From the NCBI GenBank assembly GCA_021848095.1, contig JAJZMZ010000030.1, forward strand, positions 1-42,293: DNA of 42,293 nt, read 5' to 3'. Shown piece after piece: positions 28,576-37,977 of this stretch (the first letter of the stretch is position 1; each line of letters starts with the position of its first letter). The notes under the pieces were generated by a model. The model made no database searches and was not told the origin of the DNA. It was given only the letters and a program-made list of their open reading frames with translations. The DNA is from Microcaldota archaeon (GTDB lineage: Archaea > Micrarchaeota > Micrarchaeia > Micrarchaeales > CABMGC01). The position numbers were made by a program, and so were the translations under genes.

Positions 28576-29274
28576 TTACTTTCTACCATAAACAATATAC
28601 GCTATTCCTGTTTTTAATTTCAAATATTTTACATCTTTAAATCCAGTATCATTAAGTATTTTAATAAGTCTTTTTTTATTAAATTGATGAATACTTTTTG
28701 ATAACCAAGAATAAGCTTCATAATCTACAAAAAATCCGAATGTTTTCATAAATACAGAGTATACTCTAAAAAATAATCGTTCTGAAAAACTATCTGGCAT
28801 TGCCATATCTAGATATAAAAAATGTGCATTTTTCTTAAGTATTCTCTTTTGTTCTTTTGCAAAAACTTCTAAGTCATCAAGATTTCTAAGTGCAAATCCA
28901 GATATGGATAAATCAAAGTGCTCGTCAGGTAACTTTGTTTTCAGTGCATCTTTTACTTCAAAATTTATATTTTTTATATTAAGTTTATCTGATTTCTTTT
29001 TTCCGATAATAAGCATTTCTTTATTAAAATCTATTGCTGTTATTTGTGAACTTAATTTTTTATTTGATAAGTTTTTGGATAACTCTATCGCCAAATCACC
29101 AGTACCTGTAGCAACGTCTAATATCTCCGGCGATTGAACTTTATCTAATAGCTTTAGAGATAAAGTTACCGCTTCATTTCTCCAATTTTTATCTACTCCA
29201 AAACTAAGCGCATGATTCATAAAGTCGTAATGTTTAGAAACTCCTGTAAAAAGTTTATTTATTCTTTCACTCAT
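28576..29274 (-). CDS. ubiE: UbiE/MenG-type quinone methyltransferase
   Basis: VSKHYDFMNHALSFGVDKNWR, LDVATGTGDLAIEL, SGFALRNLDDLEVFAKEQKRILK. Confidence 0.92.
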   Translation of the reverse strand: MSERINKLFTGVSKHYDFMNHALSFGVDKNWRNEAVTLSLKLLDKVQSPEILDVATGTGDLAIELSKNLSNKKLSSQITAIDFNKEMLIIGKKKSDKLNIKNINFEVKDALKTKLPDEHFDLSISGFALRNLDDLEVFAKEQKRILKKNAHFLYLDMAMPDSFSERLFFRVYSVFMKTFGFFVDYEAYSWLSKSIHQFNKKRLIKILNDTGFKDVKYLKLKTGIAYIVYGRK

Positions 29275-29286
29275 TTAAATACCGAA

Positions 29287-29907
29287 TCATAATGCCAAAA
29301 CAGGGAGTAGAAGTATTATGAACTCTATCCAAAATACATGTGCAAACATTGAACTTATTATCCCATATTTTTCAGCTAAAATACTTGTGATAAAACCAAC
29401 AAATAAAGCAGCAAGAACGAGTATAGGATTTAATGTTGAGATATGTATAAGGCCATAGAACAAAGCTGCACCGGCCCATGGAACTTTTTTGAATAATTTA
29501 GAATGATTTCTTATTAATGCTTGAACTCCTCCTCTCCAGTATATCTCTTCGCATATTCCGATTATAGCAAGTAAAATAAAGAGCAGTATTGTTTGGGCTT
29601 GTAAGTATATCAGAGAGTATACATCTTTTACATACAATACAGTTCCGGTGAGTAATGTTAAGTAGTAACCACCTAAAAAGATTAGGTACAGAATAAATGC
29701 TCCGAGTAAACCGAAAAGTACTCCTTTTATCAGAGCGCCTTGTGTTATTCTTAGTGATTTTTTATATTTTAATAATGTTATTGAAGCAAGTAGTAAAGTT
29801 GAAACTGTCATTGCGTATACAAAATACTTACTAAAAACAATAAAAGTTAAGGGCCATAGAATTAATGGCAATCCTAAATAAATATAATCAAAACTTTTTA
29901 ACTTCAT
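29287..29907 (-). CDS. CPBP-family intramembrane protease
   Basis: CEEIYWRGGVQALI, YGLIHISTLNP; multiple TMs. Confidence 0.85.
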   Translation of the reverse strand: MKLKSFDYIYLGLPLILWPLTFIVFSKYFVYAMTVSTLLLASITLLKYKKSLRITQGALIKGVLFGLLGAFILYLIFLGGYYLTLLTGTVLYVKDVYSLIYLQAQTILLFILLAIIGICEEIYWRGGVQALIRNHSKLFKKVPWAGAALFYGLIHISTLNPILVLAALFVGFITSILAEKYGIISSMFAHVFWIEFIILLLPVLAL

Positions 29908-29909
29908 AT

Positions 29910-30947
29910 TTAAAACCTGTTTTTAAGAATTATTTTTCCGAAAAGATTATGTTTTTCAAACATACTCTGAGCTTTGGATGCTTCTTTGATATTGAATGAT
30001 GAATTAATTATAGGATGTATATTATTTTTTGAAACGAACTCTAAAGCCTCGTCAAACTCAGATTTGCTTGCGTTATGAGTACCTAATATGGAAATGTTTT
30101 TAAGGTATAATTTCCTAACATTTAATGACGATTCAGCCCCAGTAAGAACACCAAAGGAAATTATTCGTGCATTATACGCTGCTAAATCTACAGAGTTGCC
30201 CAATGTAGAACCGAATGACTCTAGTATTATGTCTGCGCCTTTCCCATTAGTAATATTTAGAACTTCTTTGTTTAATTCTTCGATAGGCTTATTACTAGAA
30301 AGTACAGTTACCTTGCCTAGTTTTTTAATTTTATCCTCTTTTTCTGGTGAACTAGACAAGGCTATAACATTCAACTTTAATGCTAGTGAGAACAGTATTG
30401 CAAATATACCGACATTTCCAGATGCACCTCTTACTAGTATAGTTTCTCCTTCAACAGCGTTTGCTAATTTTTTTATATTCCTCCAAGCTAATGGAGCATG
30501 AAGTGGCATAGCGGATAACTCTTCATCTGAAAAACCACTTGGAACAATAGATACACAACTTGATGGTACTGATATTAACTCAGAATAACTACCATTTATA
30601 TGCAAACCTAAACACTTCCATGAAGGACATTGAGCTTCATACCCTGATTTACACTTTTGACATTTGCCACAGCCATAAACAGTATTTACTATAACTTTAT
30701 CCCCTACTGAAAAATTAGTTACATTTTTACCTATAGCTTCTATTCTACCAATTACATCGGAACCAGGAACATGTGGCATGTTAAATTTAAACCCAGGTAT
30801 TCCATTTCTAGTCATTAAATCTAATGTATTTATTGAGGTCATATCAATTCTTATTAAAATATTAGAATCTGAAACCTTAGGATCATCTATTGAAAACTCC
30901 TTTATTACTTCGTAATTTCCATGTTCAGAAAAACCCATGACTTTCAT
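29910..30947 (-). CDS. Zinc-dependent alcohol dehydrogenase (MDR family)
   Basis: PHVPGSDVIGRIEAIG, GCGKCQKCKSGYEAQC, VRGASGNVGIFAI. Confidence 0.92.
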   Translation of the reverse strand: MKVMGFSEHGNYEVIKEFSIDDPKVSDSNILIRIDMTSINTLDLMTRNGIPGFKFNMPHVPGSDVIGRIEAIGKNVTNFSVGDKVIVNTVYGCGKCQKCKSGYEAQCPSWKCLGLHINGSYSELISVPSSCVSIVPSGFSDEELSAMPLHAPLAWRNIKKLANAVEGETILVRGASGNVGIFAILFSLALKLNVIALSSSPEKEDKIKKLGKVTVLSSNKPIEELNKEVLNITNGKGADIILESFGSTLGNSVDLAAYNARIISFGVLTGAESSLNVRKLYLKNISILGTHNASKSEFDEALEFVSKNNIHPIINSSFNIKEASKAQSMFEKHNLFGKIILKNRF

Positions 30948-30956
30948 AAAAATACT

Positions 30957-31529
30957 TTATTGAATTAAATACTTTTGATACTTTTTATTTTTAAATTCTT
31001 CCAATAAATCATATTCTTTCTTTTCTACTTTTTTACCATTTATTATTTTAATGGAGTTATTTAATATAGAATTATTACTACCCAACAACTCGTATACTTC
31101 AGAGTAATTTGTTTTTGCACCATTGCCACAATAATCAATGGCTTCTGAAAGAATATTTTCTCTTAATTTAAATAAAGAATACTTTCTTTTTTTAAGCCTT
31201 TTTTCTAATGCATTCAGATGTGATCGTAAAACAATTACCTTTGCATTTGGCAATTTAATATCTGAAAGAAGATGACCTTCTATTATCACATAACTTTTCT
31301 TTTTCTTCTTTGCAATTTTGATCTCTTTAATAAGCTCAATTTTTAATTTTTGCATATTTATTATATATGCACCATCAAAGTCCTTTTTTGAGTATAACTT
31401 TTTCTTTTTGGATAAATCATTTGAACTTATTAAAACTGAATTTTTAAATACTTTAGAAAGTTTTTTAGATAAAGTAGTTTTCCCTGTTCCAGGAACTCCA
31501 GTAATTACAATAATTTTTGTTTTTTCCAT
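30957..31529 (-). CDS. Fap7/AK6-like adenylate kinase
   Basis: VITGVPGTGKTTLSKKL; IIEGHLLSDIKLPNAKVIVLRSHLNALEKRLKKRKYS. Confidence 0.83.
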   Translation of the reverse strand: MEKTKIIVITGVPGTGKTTLSKKLSKVFKNSVLISSNDLSKKKKLYSKKDFDGAYIINMQKLKIELIKEIKIAKKKKKSYVIIEGHLLSDIKLPNAKVIVLRSHLNALEKRLKKRKYSLFKLRENILSEAIDYCGNGAKTNYSEVYELLGSNNSILNNSIKIINGKKVEKKEYDLLEEFKNKKYQKYLIQ

Positions 31530-32198
31530 TTAATTAACTTGAGTTTGTTTTGAGTTTTTATAAAGATTTATTTCATCAGAAAATGATGATAAGTAGTTAT
31601 TCAATGTAGATTGTGCGTTTTCAATATCTATTATTACACTTTCAGGAGGTTTTATTGTTATTATACGTATTTTATCTCCTGAAAAAATCCATGAACCAAT
31701 AGTATGATCTTTATATTTTGTAGATACTTCTGCAACGTACTTTGAAGAGGATATTAATTTTCCTATAAGCATTTCTAAAGCATTATTGTAAGAATCTACT
31801 ATTATATTTTCCGAGTTATTCTCTTTAATGTCTATTGTGTAAGGTGTTATTAGAGGTATTTTTACTGATTCTGTTTTTTCATTTATTATTGATGTCATTT
31901 TTGAGTAGATTACAGAAATACTTTCTAATTCAGAGTTTAATTTATCATTTTCTGAAGAAAAAGTGTTATTTACTTCTGAAAAATATGTGTTTATAGCTGA
32001 TTGCATTTTTTTAAGAGTAGCATTTGCATCTGGTTTTTTAGCGTATTTAGAGGGATTAGTTAGTACATCTCTAAGAGTTGTATCTGAATTTTTCAATACA
32101 GTATCATCTATTCCTGTTATAAAACTGTCGGTTAACTCGTCCCAATCATTATTATTTTCAGATTTAATATCAGATTTTGTCGCCACAATAAACACCAC
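31530..32198 (-). CDS. Hypothetical coiled-coil-like protein
   Basis: 222-aa ORF between AK6-like and priL; no recognised domain. Confidence 0.55.
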   Translation of the reverse strand: MVFIVATKSDIKSENNNDWDELTDSFITGIDDTVLKNSDTTLRDVLTNPSKYAKKPDANATLKKMQSAINTYFSEVNNTFSSENDKLNSELESISVIYSKMTSIINEKTESVKIPLITPYTIDIKENNSENIIVDSYNNALEMLIGKLISSSKYVAEVSTKYKDHTIGSWIFSGDKIRIITIKPPESVIIDIENAQSTLNNYLSSFSDEINLYKNSKQTQVN

Positions 32199-32279
32199 TA
32201 TTTATAAAATTGAACAGTTATATATAAAATATCTTCCATAATAGTTGTTTTAGGAAGTTATTAGATAATAGATGAAAAA

Positions 32280-33200
32280 ATGCAGGTAAGCCATTTAGAA
32301 GTTGAGTTTGCATACAAATATCCATTTTCGTTAGAGTCAAAAAGAATAATTACTGAAGCTGGTACAAAATTAGATGATAAAATCTTTAATTATGGATTAT
32401 TAAGATTGCAAAGTGCAATTGATAAAAAAGGTTTACCAATAGATAACTCATTATTAGATAGTACAATGTTAACGCATATTTTAAGCTATGTATATGCAAG
32501 AATGATAGTTAGTGCAAATGGAAATCAAGCTGTACTTAAATCATTTTGCCATTATGAAGCTAAACGATCAATAAATGCTCTTTTAGAGGACAAACAAGAA
32601 AATATAGAGAAAGTAACGGAAGAGCTTGGAATAAAAATACAAAAAAATAGTAGCTTTTTCTTAATAAGATTTGAAGATTATTTAAAAAATATGCCAAAAA
32701 CAGAAGAGTTCAGATTAATGAAACAGAACTTAAAGAATGGAAATATAACTATGAATAAAGATGAATTATCCAAATTTTTACTTAAGAGAATAGAGTTAGA
32801 AGTAAGAAAAAATCTTCCAATACCTAAAAAAGATCTTCCTAAAGAAGCATCAGAGTACTCTAAAAAATTAAAAATACCTGTTGAAAAGATAAACATAAAT
32901 CTAAAAGATGATATACGATATGAATGGATAAATAAATTATTATCAAAACCAATAGCAGATGTAAGACACAGAACTGTGAACTTGATACTTGCTCCGTACT
33001 TTACAAATATCTTGGGTTTACAAGAAAGCGAAGCAATTAAACACATAAATAATTACATAAATAAATGTAAGGAGATAAATCCTGACACAAATGTTAATGA
33101 GTCATATATAAGATATCAAGTTAAGTACTCAAAAGAAAAGGGAATGAAGCCTTTATCTTATAAAAAAGCTAAAGAGTTATTAGGGGATGAAATAATTTAA
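32280..33200 (+). CDS. priL: DNA primase large subunit (Fe-S cysteines apparently lost)
   Basis: FAYKYPFSLESKRIITEAG N-terminus; C-terminal RHRTVNLILAPYFTNILGL...YIRYQVKYSKEKGMKPLSYKKAKELLG; only two Cys in the protein. Confidence 0.78.
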   Translation: MQVSHLEVEFAYKYPFSLESKRIITEAGTKLDDKIFNYGLLRLQSAIDKKGLPIDNSLLDSTMLTHILSYVYARMIVSANGNQAVLKSFCHYEAKRSINALLEDKQENIEKVTEELGIKIQKNSSFFLIRFEDYLKNMPKTEEFRLMKQNLKNGNITMNKDELSKFLLKRIELEVRKNLPIPKKDLPKEASEYSKKLKIPVEKININLKDDIRYEWINKLLSKPIADVRHRTVNLILAPYFTNILGLQESEAIKHINNYINKCKEINPDTNVNESYIRYQVKYSKEKGMKPLSYKKAKELLGDEII

Positions 33201-33212
33201 TGTGTGATAAAT

Positions 33213-33344
33213 ATGGTAGCAAAACTATGCCACATTTGCAACAAATTAGCAGATGAAGTTTGTAGGTTATGCGGAAGACCTGTGTGTAAAAAACATAAAA
33301 ATAAGCATAATGTTTGTGACTCTTGTGCAGATGGATTAAGGTAA
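33213..33344 (+). CDS. Small zinc-finger protein (below track cutoff)
   Basis: MVAKLCHICNKLADEVCRLCGRPVCKKHKNKHNVCDSCADGLR; CxxC pairs and CKKH. Confidence 0.7.
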   Translation: MVAKLCHICNKLADEVCRLCGRPVCKKHKNKHNVCDSCADGLR

Positions 33345-33370
33345 TTTTTTAGTAAATTATTTTAAAAACT

Positions 33371-34090
33371 CTATAAGTTATTTTCAGAACTTTGTTCTGT
33401 TGAGTTATTTGAAGTAGGATTTTCTTCTTTTATTATATTGATTGATTCTTCTGATGACAATTTATTTGTTTCAGGAATATCATTTTTATCGTTACCTTTG
33501 TTGTTATTGTTTTGTAGATTATTTTCATCGAGAGTATTAAGAGCATTTTCAGTTATATCTGTATTTGTCTCGTTTGTATTTTCAGATTGAACTTCGGAGT
33601 CATTTCCAGTTGTATTTGTTGATATTTCAGAAGTTGTTTTTTCTGGTTCTTTTTGTTCATTATTTTCATTATTTTCATTGTTTTCTTTATCTTCTTTATC
33701 TTCAGTATTATTTTGAGAAGTATTTTCAGTGTTGTTTTCTGGTTCTTCTTGCGCTTTATTAATTTTATTTTCACTTAATTGTTCATCTTCTTCAACTTCA
33801 TCAGATTTTTTGATCAATTGCACTTCTCCAACCTTAAAATCTTCTGCAGATTTTCCTTCAGGAAATGCGATTGCATTTTGAGCAGCTATAGGTAACTTTA
33901 GCTCTTCTGCTACTCGTTTAAGTTCAGAGATATCTATAACTCTATCAGTAAATAACTCGATATACGCTATATTTCCAGACTTTATTTTTTTAACTGAAAA
34001 TGTTATTTGCTGATACATCCCACTTCTAATTACGCGTATTCTAACTGTACCTCTTTCAAGTATAGCTTTAGAACTATCTGGTATTTCCAC
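33371..34090 (-). CDS. Hypothetical protein, ordered N-terminus and Asn/Glu/Thr-rich disordered tail
   Basis: First ~90 aa look folded; the rest is E/N/T low complexity. Confidence 0.6.
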   Translation of the reverse strand: MEIPDSSKAILERGTVRIRVIRSGMYQQITFSVKKIKSGNIAYIELFTDRVIDISELKRVAEELKLPIAAQNAIAFPEGKSAEDFKVGEVQLIKKSDEVEEDEQLSENKINKAQEEPENNTENTSQNNTEDKEDKENNENNENNEQKEPEKTTSEISTNTTGNDSEVQSENTNETNTDITENALNTLDENNLQNNNNKGNDKNDIPETNKLSSEESINIIKEENPTSNNSTEQSSENNL

Positions 34091-34226
34091 ACTATTACCA
34101 AAAGTATTTTCAAAGAAAAATATTTATGATTAATGTTAAAAAATCTTGTTTTTAATAAAATTGTATTTACAATTAAGTTAACAATATTAAAGATAACAAT
34201 AATAAACTATTCTACTACTTATAATC

Positions 34227-34595
34227 ATGCCTTCGAACTATATAGCGATAGGAATTTTTATCGTTTTATCTCTGATAATACCTTCTTCATTGGTATTGAG
34301 TTCCATATTTTTAGGGCGTAAAAGAGAGGGGAATGAAGTAAAAGAAAAAAACTTCGAAAGTGCAGAAGTTAGTTTGGGTTCTAAAACAAGTATAATGAAG
34401 GAGTACTTCCATTACTTTACAGGATTTTTAGCTTTTGAAATTCTTACTGGATTGATATTGGCATGGGCTTATGTATTAAGAGCAACGACTTATTTAGGCA
34501 GTATTTATTTTATAATATTAATAATTATGGCAATGGTTTTTGAGGTTTTTATTATGCTTTTTTCACTTAAAAGATTTTCAAGTTTGGATGAGTAG
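34227..34595 (+). CDS. nuoA: NADH-quinone oxidoreductase subunit A (divergent)
   Basis: Position upstream of nuoB; FESAEVSLGSKTSIMKEYFHYFTGFLAFEILTGLILAWAYVL resembles the NuoA loop and TM2. Confidence 0.8.
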   Translation: MPSNYIAIGIFIVLSLIIPSSLVLSSIFLGRKREGNEVKEKNFESAEVSLGSKTSIMKEYFHYFTGFLAFEILTGLILAWAYVLRATTYLGSIYFIILIIMAMVFEVFIMLFSLKRFSSLDE

Positions 34596-35153
34596 ATGGA
34601 CGATCAAGAAAAAGTTTTAAACGCAAGACAAGAAATGGATCAGTTAGTTGTTGATTCTTTGAAAGGTAGAAAGATAAAACCAAATGTTGTTTTTTCGAAG
34701 TTATCTGATTTAAGCAAAGTAATGTCAAAAGGAGTAGTGCAATGGTCAAGAGTGAACTCAGTTTGGCCTTTGCAGTTCGGATTAGCGTGTTGTGCAATGG
34801 AACTTATGGATTTTGGTTCTGCAAGAATTGATGCTGAAAGAAAAGGATTTCTTTTGTTTAGAGCAACGCCAAGACAAGCTGATGTAATGTTAGTAGCAGG
34901 ATGGGTAACAAAATCAATGATACCTGAAATAAAGAGATTATATGAACAAATGGCAAAACCAAGATATGTAATAGCTTTTGGAGAGTGTGCAACATGTGGA
35001 GGACCGTGGTGGGAGAGTTACAATATAGTAAAAGGTATTGATCAAGTACTTCCTGTTGATGTTTATGTTGTTGGTTGTCCCCCAAGACCTGAAAACTTGT
35101 TTTCAGCAGTTATGAAGTTGCAGAAAAAGATAGGTGGCGATGTTGAGTATTGA
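34596..35153 (+). CDS. nuoB: NADH-quinone oxidoreductase subunit B
   Basis: GLACCAMELMDFGSARIDAERKGF, GECATCGGPW, VGCPPRPENL. Confidence 0.96.
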   Translation: MDDQEKVLNARQEMDQLVVDSLKGRKIKPNVVFSKLSDLSKVMSKGVVQWSRVNSVWPLQFGLACCAMELMDFGSARIDAERKGFLLFRATPRQADVMLVAGWVTKSMIPEIKRLYEQMAKPRYVIAFGECATCGGPWWESYNIVKGIDQVLPVDVYVVGCPPRPENLFSAVMKLQKKIGGDVEY

Positions 35154-35508
35154 AAAAAAAGATTTAGTTAAAAGTATTGAGCAGGCTTATTCGGAAGGTT
35201 ATACTTATTTAGTTAAAATAACAGCAGTAGATTATGTAAAAACAGTTAATGTAATTTATATTTTAAGATCTTTGGATAAAAATCAGGATAAAATATTAGA
35301 ATGTGAATTAGATCCAGCTAATCTCTCGGTAGAAACAATAACACATATTTATGAAGGTGCAGATTGGTACGAACGTGAAATGCAAGAGATGTTTGGAGTT
35401 AGAATAAATGGAAGAAAAGCAAAAAGATTGATATTAGAAAAATGGGACGGAAAAGGATACCCACTAAGAAAAAGTTTTGAGTGGGGCAAACCTTATGAAA
35501 AGGAGTAG
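35140..35508 (+). CDS. nuoC: NADH-quinone oxidoreductase subunit C
   Basis: YEGADWYEREMQEMFGVRINGRKAKRLILEKWDGKGYPLRKSF; overlaps nuoB end (track start 35134). Confidence 0.93.
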   Translation: MLSIEKKDLVKSIEQAYSEGYTYLVKITAVDYVKTVNVIYILRSLDKNQDKILECELDPANLSVETITHIYEGADWYEREMQEMFGVRINGRKAKRLILEKWDGKGYPLRKSFEWGKPYEKE

Positions 35509-35510
35509 GT

Positions 35511-36611
35511 ATGGCGATAACAAGAATAAATATAGGTCCAGTACACCCAAGCACACACGGAGTAGCTAGGCTAGTAGTAGATTTAGATGGAGATACAATA
35601 GTTAAGGTAGAACCACATATAGGCTATTTACACAGAGGAGTAGAAAAGCTAGTTGAGAATAGAATTTACATGCAATCTCCACCGTATATGGAAAAGATAG
35701 ATTACGTAGCTCCAATGGCCGTAGATGAGCTATATGTTGCTACAGTTGAAAAGGCATTAAATGTAGATGTAAGTGAAAAGGCCTCGTATGCTAGAATAAT
35801 TTTACTAGAGCTACAAAGAATAGCTAGTCATTTATTTTTCATAGGTAGTGTTACTAACGATTTAGGACAGTCATTTACAGGATTTATGTGGGGCTTTATG
35901 GACAGAGACAAGGTCCTAAGACTTTTAGAAAACGCAACAGGTCAACGAATGTTTTATGTCAATATGAGATTAGGTGGTATAAATAGAGAGTTCCCTAAAG
36001 ATTTTGAGTATGAAACAAAGGAGTTTTTAGATTACTTTGAGAAACGATTAAAAGATTATGAAAACTTTATAGAAAAAAATCCAATATTTATTCAAAGAAT
36101 GAAAGGCGTTGGAATTTTGAATTTAGATGATGCAATAAACTTAGGAGTTACAGGACATGTATTGAGAGCTTCAGGAGTAAAGTATGATGTTAGAAAAAAT
36201 AATCCTTATTACAAATACTCAGAACTCAACTTCCATCCAAAAATATTAAGCGATGGAGATAACTTATCAAGATTTAGAATAAGAGTTATGGAAATTAGAG
36301 AGAGTATACGTTTAATAAGAGACTCTTTTTATAAAATGGAAAGTGCCGATGGAAGTATGGTAGGTATGCCCGTTAAGCTTTTCTCCCCTAAACCAACAAA
36401 CAAAATTTCAATAGTTAATAGAGAACTGCCTAGAGGAGAAGGACTCATGTATATGGTTGCAGACGATAAAAAACCATATAGACTTTCGATGAGAGCACCT
36501 ACATTCATAAATTTAGCTGCTTTGAATAAAATTGCCAAAGGACATAAACTTGCAGATTTATTTTCTATATTTGGCACATTAGATATGGTGATGGCTGATG
36601 TTGATAGATAA
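35511..36611 (+). CDS. nuoD: NADH-quinone oxidoreductase subunit D
   Basis: NIGPVHPSTHGVARL, EPHIGYLHRGVEKL, MADVDR C-terminus. Confidence 0.96.
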   Translation: MAITRINIGPVHPSTHGVARLVVDLDGDTIVKVEPHIGYLHRGVEKLVENRIYMQSPPYMEKIDYVAPMAVDELYVATVEKALNVDVSEKASYARIILLELQRIASHLFFIGSVTNDLGQSFTGFMWGFMDRDKVLRLLENATGQRMFYVNMRLGGINREFPKDFEYETKEFLDYFEKRLKDYENFIEKNPIFIQRMKGVGILNLDDAINLGVTGHVLRASGVKYDVRKNNPYYKYSELNFHPKILSDGDNLSRFRIRVMEIRESIRLIRDSFYKMESADGSMVGMPVKLFSPKPTNKISIVNRELPRGEGLMYMVADDKKPYRLSMRAPTFINLAALNKIAKGHKLADLFSIFGTLDMVMADVDR

Positions 36612-37602
36612 TATATTAAATTATTTTTATTCGGGATTAAACTCTTCAAATCTTTTAGTTAGTATACTTTTCATAGCGATATATGCAATTTTAATCTCAA
36701 TAATGATAAGTGTTTTTGCGTATGTATTCGGCTGGGTAGAAAGAAAGATGATTGCAAAGGTACAAAGAAGACACGGACCAAACCGTGTTGGAAAATGGGG
36801 ACTTCTTCAAAATCTTGCAGATTTAGTAAAGTTAATAACAAAAGAAAAAATAATACCAGAAGATGCAGACCCATTACTTTTAAACTTAGCTCCGATACTT
36901 TTAGTAGGAGTAGTAACATTCATAATTTTACTAATGCCATTTTCTTCTTATTTACAGGCTACAAACTTAGGATTAGGATTATTAATTATCTTTGTAATTT
37001 TAGGATTTACACCTATTTTATTATTTATAACAGGTTACGCAACTGGAGGCAAGTTTGCTGAGTTAGGAGCTCAGAGATCAGTACTAATGTTAATAAGCTA
37101 TGAAATACCGATGATAATAGTAGTAGCTACGGTAGGAATAGCCGCTGGGTCATATAACTTAACTAGTATAATGAATATGCAAAGTGGTTTGTTCAATGCA
37201 TTTTTAATGCCCATAGGTTTCTTTATATTTTTTGTAGTTATGCTAGCTGAACTTGAAAGGCCCCCATTTGATTTAAGAGAAGCTGATTCAGAGCTTATTG
37301 CAGGTTGGTTAACAGATGTAAGTGCACCATACTACGCAGTAGCATTAATGTTAGATTATACAAGAATGTTTATGGGTTCGCTTTTAATAGCAATATTATT
37401 TTTTGGAGGATGGAGTGGTCCTATACTCCCAGGAATATTGTGGTTAGTTATAAAGGCATTCGTAATTTCATTGTTTATAATACTAGTAAGAGTAGCAGTA
37501 GTAAGAATGCGTGTTGATAAAATATTGAAAACAGGGTGGATGTACTTACTTCCTTTATCAATAGTAAACCTTTTATTAACCTTAATAATAGTATTAAAAT
37601 AG
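36598..37602 (+). CDS. nuoH: NADH-quinone oxidoreductase subunit H
   Basis: GWVERKMIAKVQRRHGPNRVGKWGLLQNLADLVKL, ERPPFDLREADSEL. Confidence 0.96.
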   Translation: MLIDNILNYFYSGLNSSNLLVSILFIAIYAILISIMISVFAYVFGWVERKMIAKVQRRHGPNRVGKWGLLQNLADLVKLITKEKIIPEDADPLLLNLAPILLVGVVTFIILLMPFSSYLQATNLGLGLLIIFVILGFTPILLFITGYATGGKFAELGAQRSVLMLISYEIPMIIVVATVGIAAGSYNLTSIMNMQSGLFNAFLMPIGFFIFFVVMLAELERPPFDLREADSELIAGWLTDVSAPYYAVALMLDYTRMFMGSLLIAILFFGGWSGPILPGILWLVIKAFVISLFIILVRVAVVRMRVDKILKTGWMYLLPLSIVNLLLTLIIVLK

Positions 37603-37610
37603 TAGATTAA

Positions 37611-37973
37611 ATGATAAAACCAATTATAGAAGTTGTAAAGGCTCTTGGAAAAGAAAGATTTACAGTACAGTACCCAGAAGAAAGAGAGTCATTACCAGAT
37701 AGTTATAGATCTATGTTTAAGTTAGATATGCAGACATGTATTAGCTGTTCCGCTTGCTCAATAATATGTCCAAATCATACAATAACAATGGTAAATACAC
37801 TCACAGATAAAGGACAAAAGGTAATGCCACAGATAGGAATTGAACGATGTTTATTCTGTGCTTTATGTGCAGAGGTATGTCCACCTAAATGCTTGACACT
37901 TACAAAAAATTATGAAGTATTAGAAGCATATGATAAACGTGAGTTGATAAAAAGACCTGAAGAACTCGAGTGA
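37611..37973 (+). CDS. nuoI: NADH-quinone oxidoreductase subunit I
   Basis: CISCSACSIICP and CLFCALCAEVCP within the nuo operon. Confidence 0.93.
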   Translation: MIKPIIEVVKALGKERFTVQYPEERESLPDSYRSMFKLDMQTCISCSACSIICPNHTITMVNTLTDKGQKVMPQIGIERCLFCALCAEVCPPKCLTLTKNYEVLEAYDKRELIKRPEELE

Positions 37974-37977
37974 AAAA

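Noticed and set aside
33553-33774. Minus-strand ORF MKIKLIKRKKNQKTTLK...
   Set aside because: Shadow frame of the low-complexity E/N-rich tail of the 33371-34090 CDS.
34567-35085. Minus-strand Leu/His-rich ORFs (34567-34797, 34858-35085)
   Set aside because: Antisense to nuoB, which is unambiguous.
36795-37517. Plus-strand ORFs inside nuoH (36795-37061, 37305-37517)
   Set aside because: Alternate-frame ORFs within nuoH with no domain evidence.
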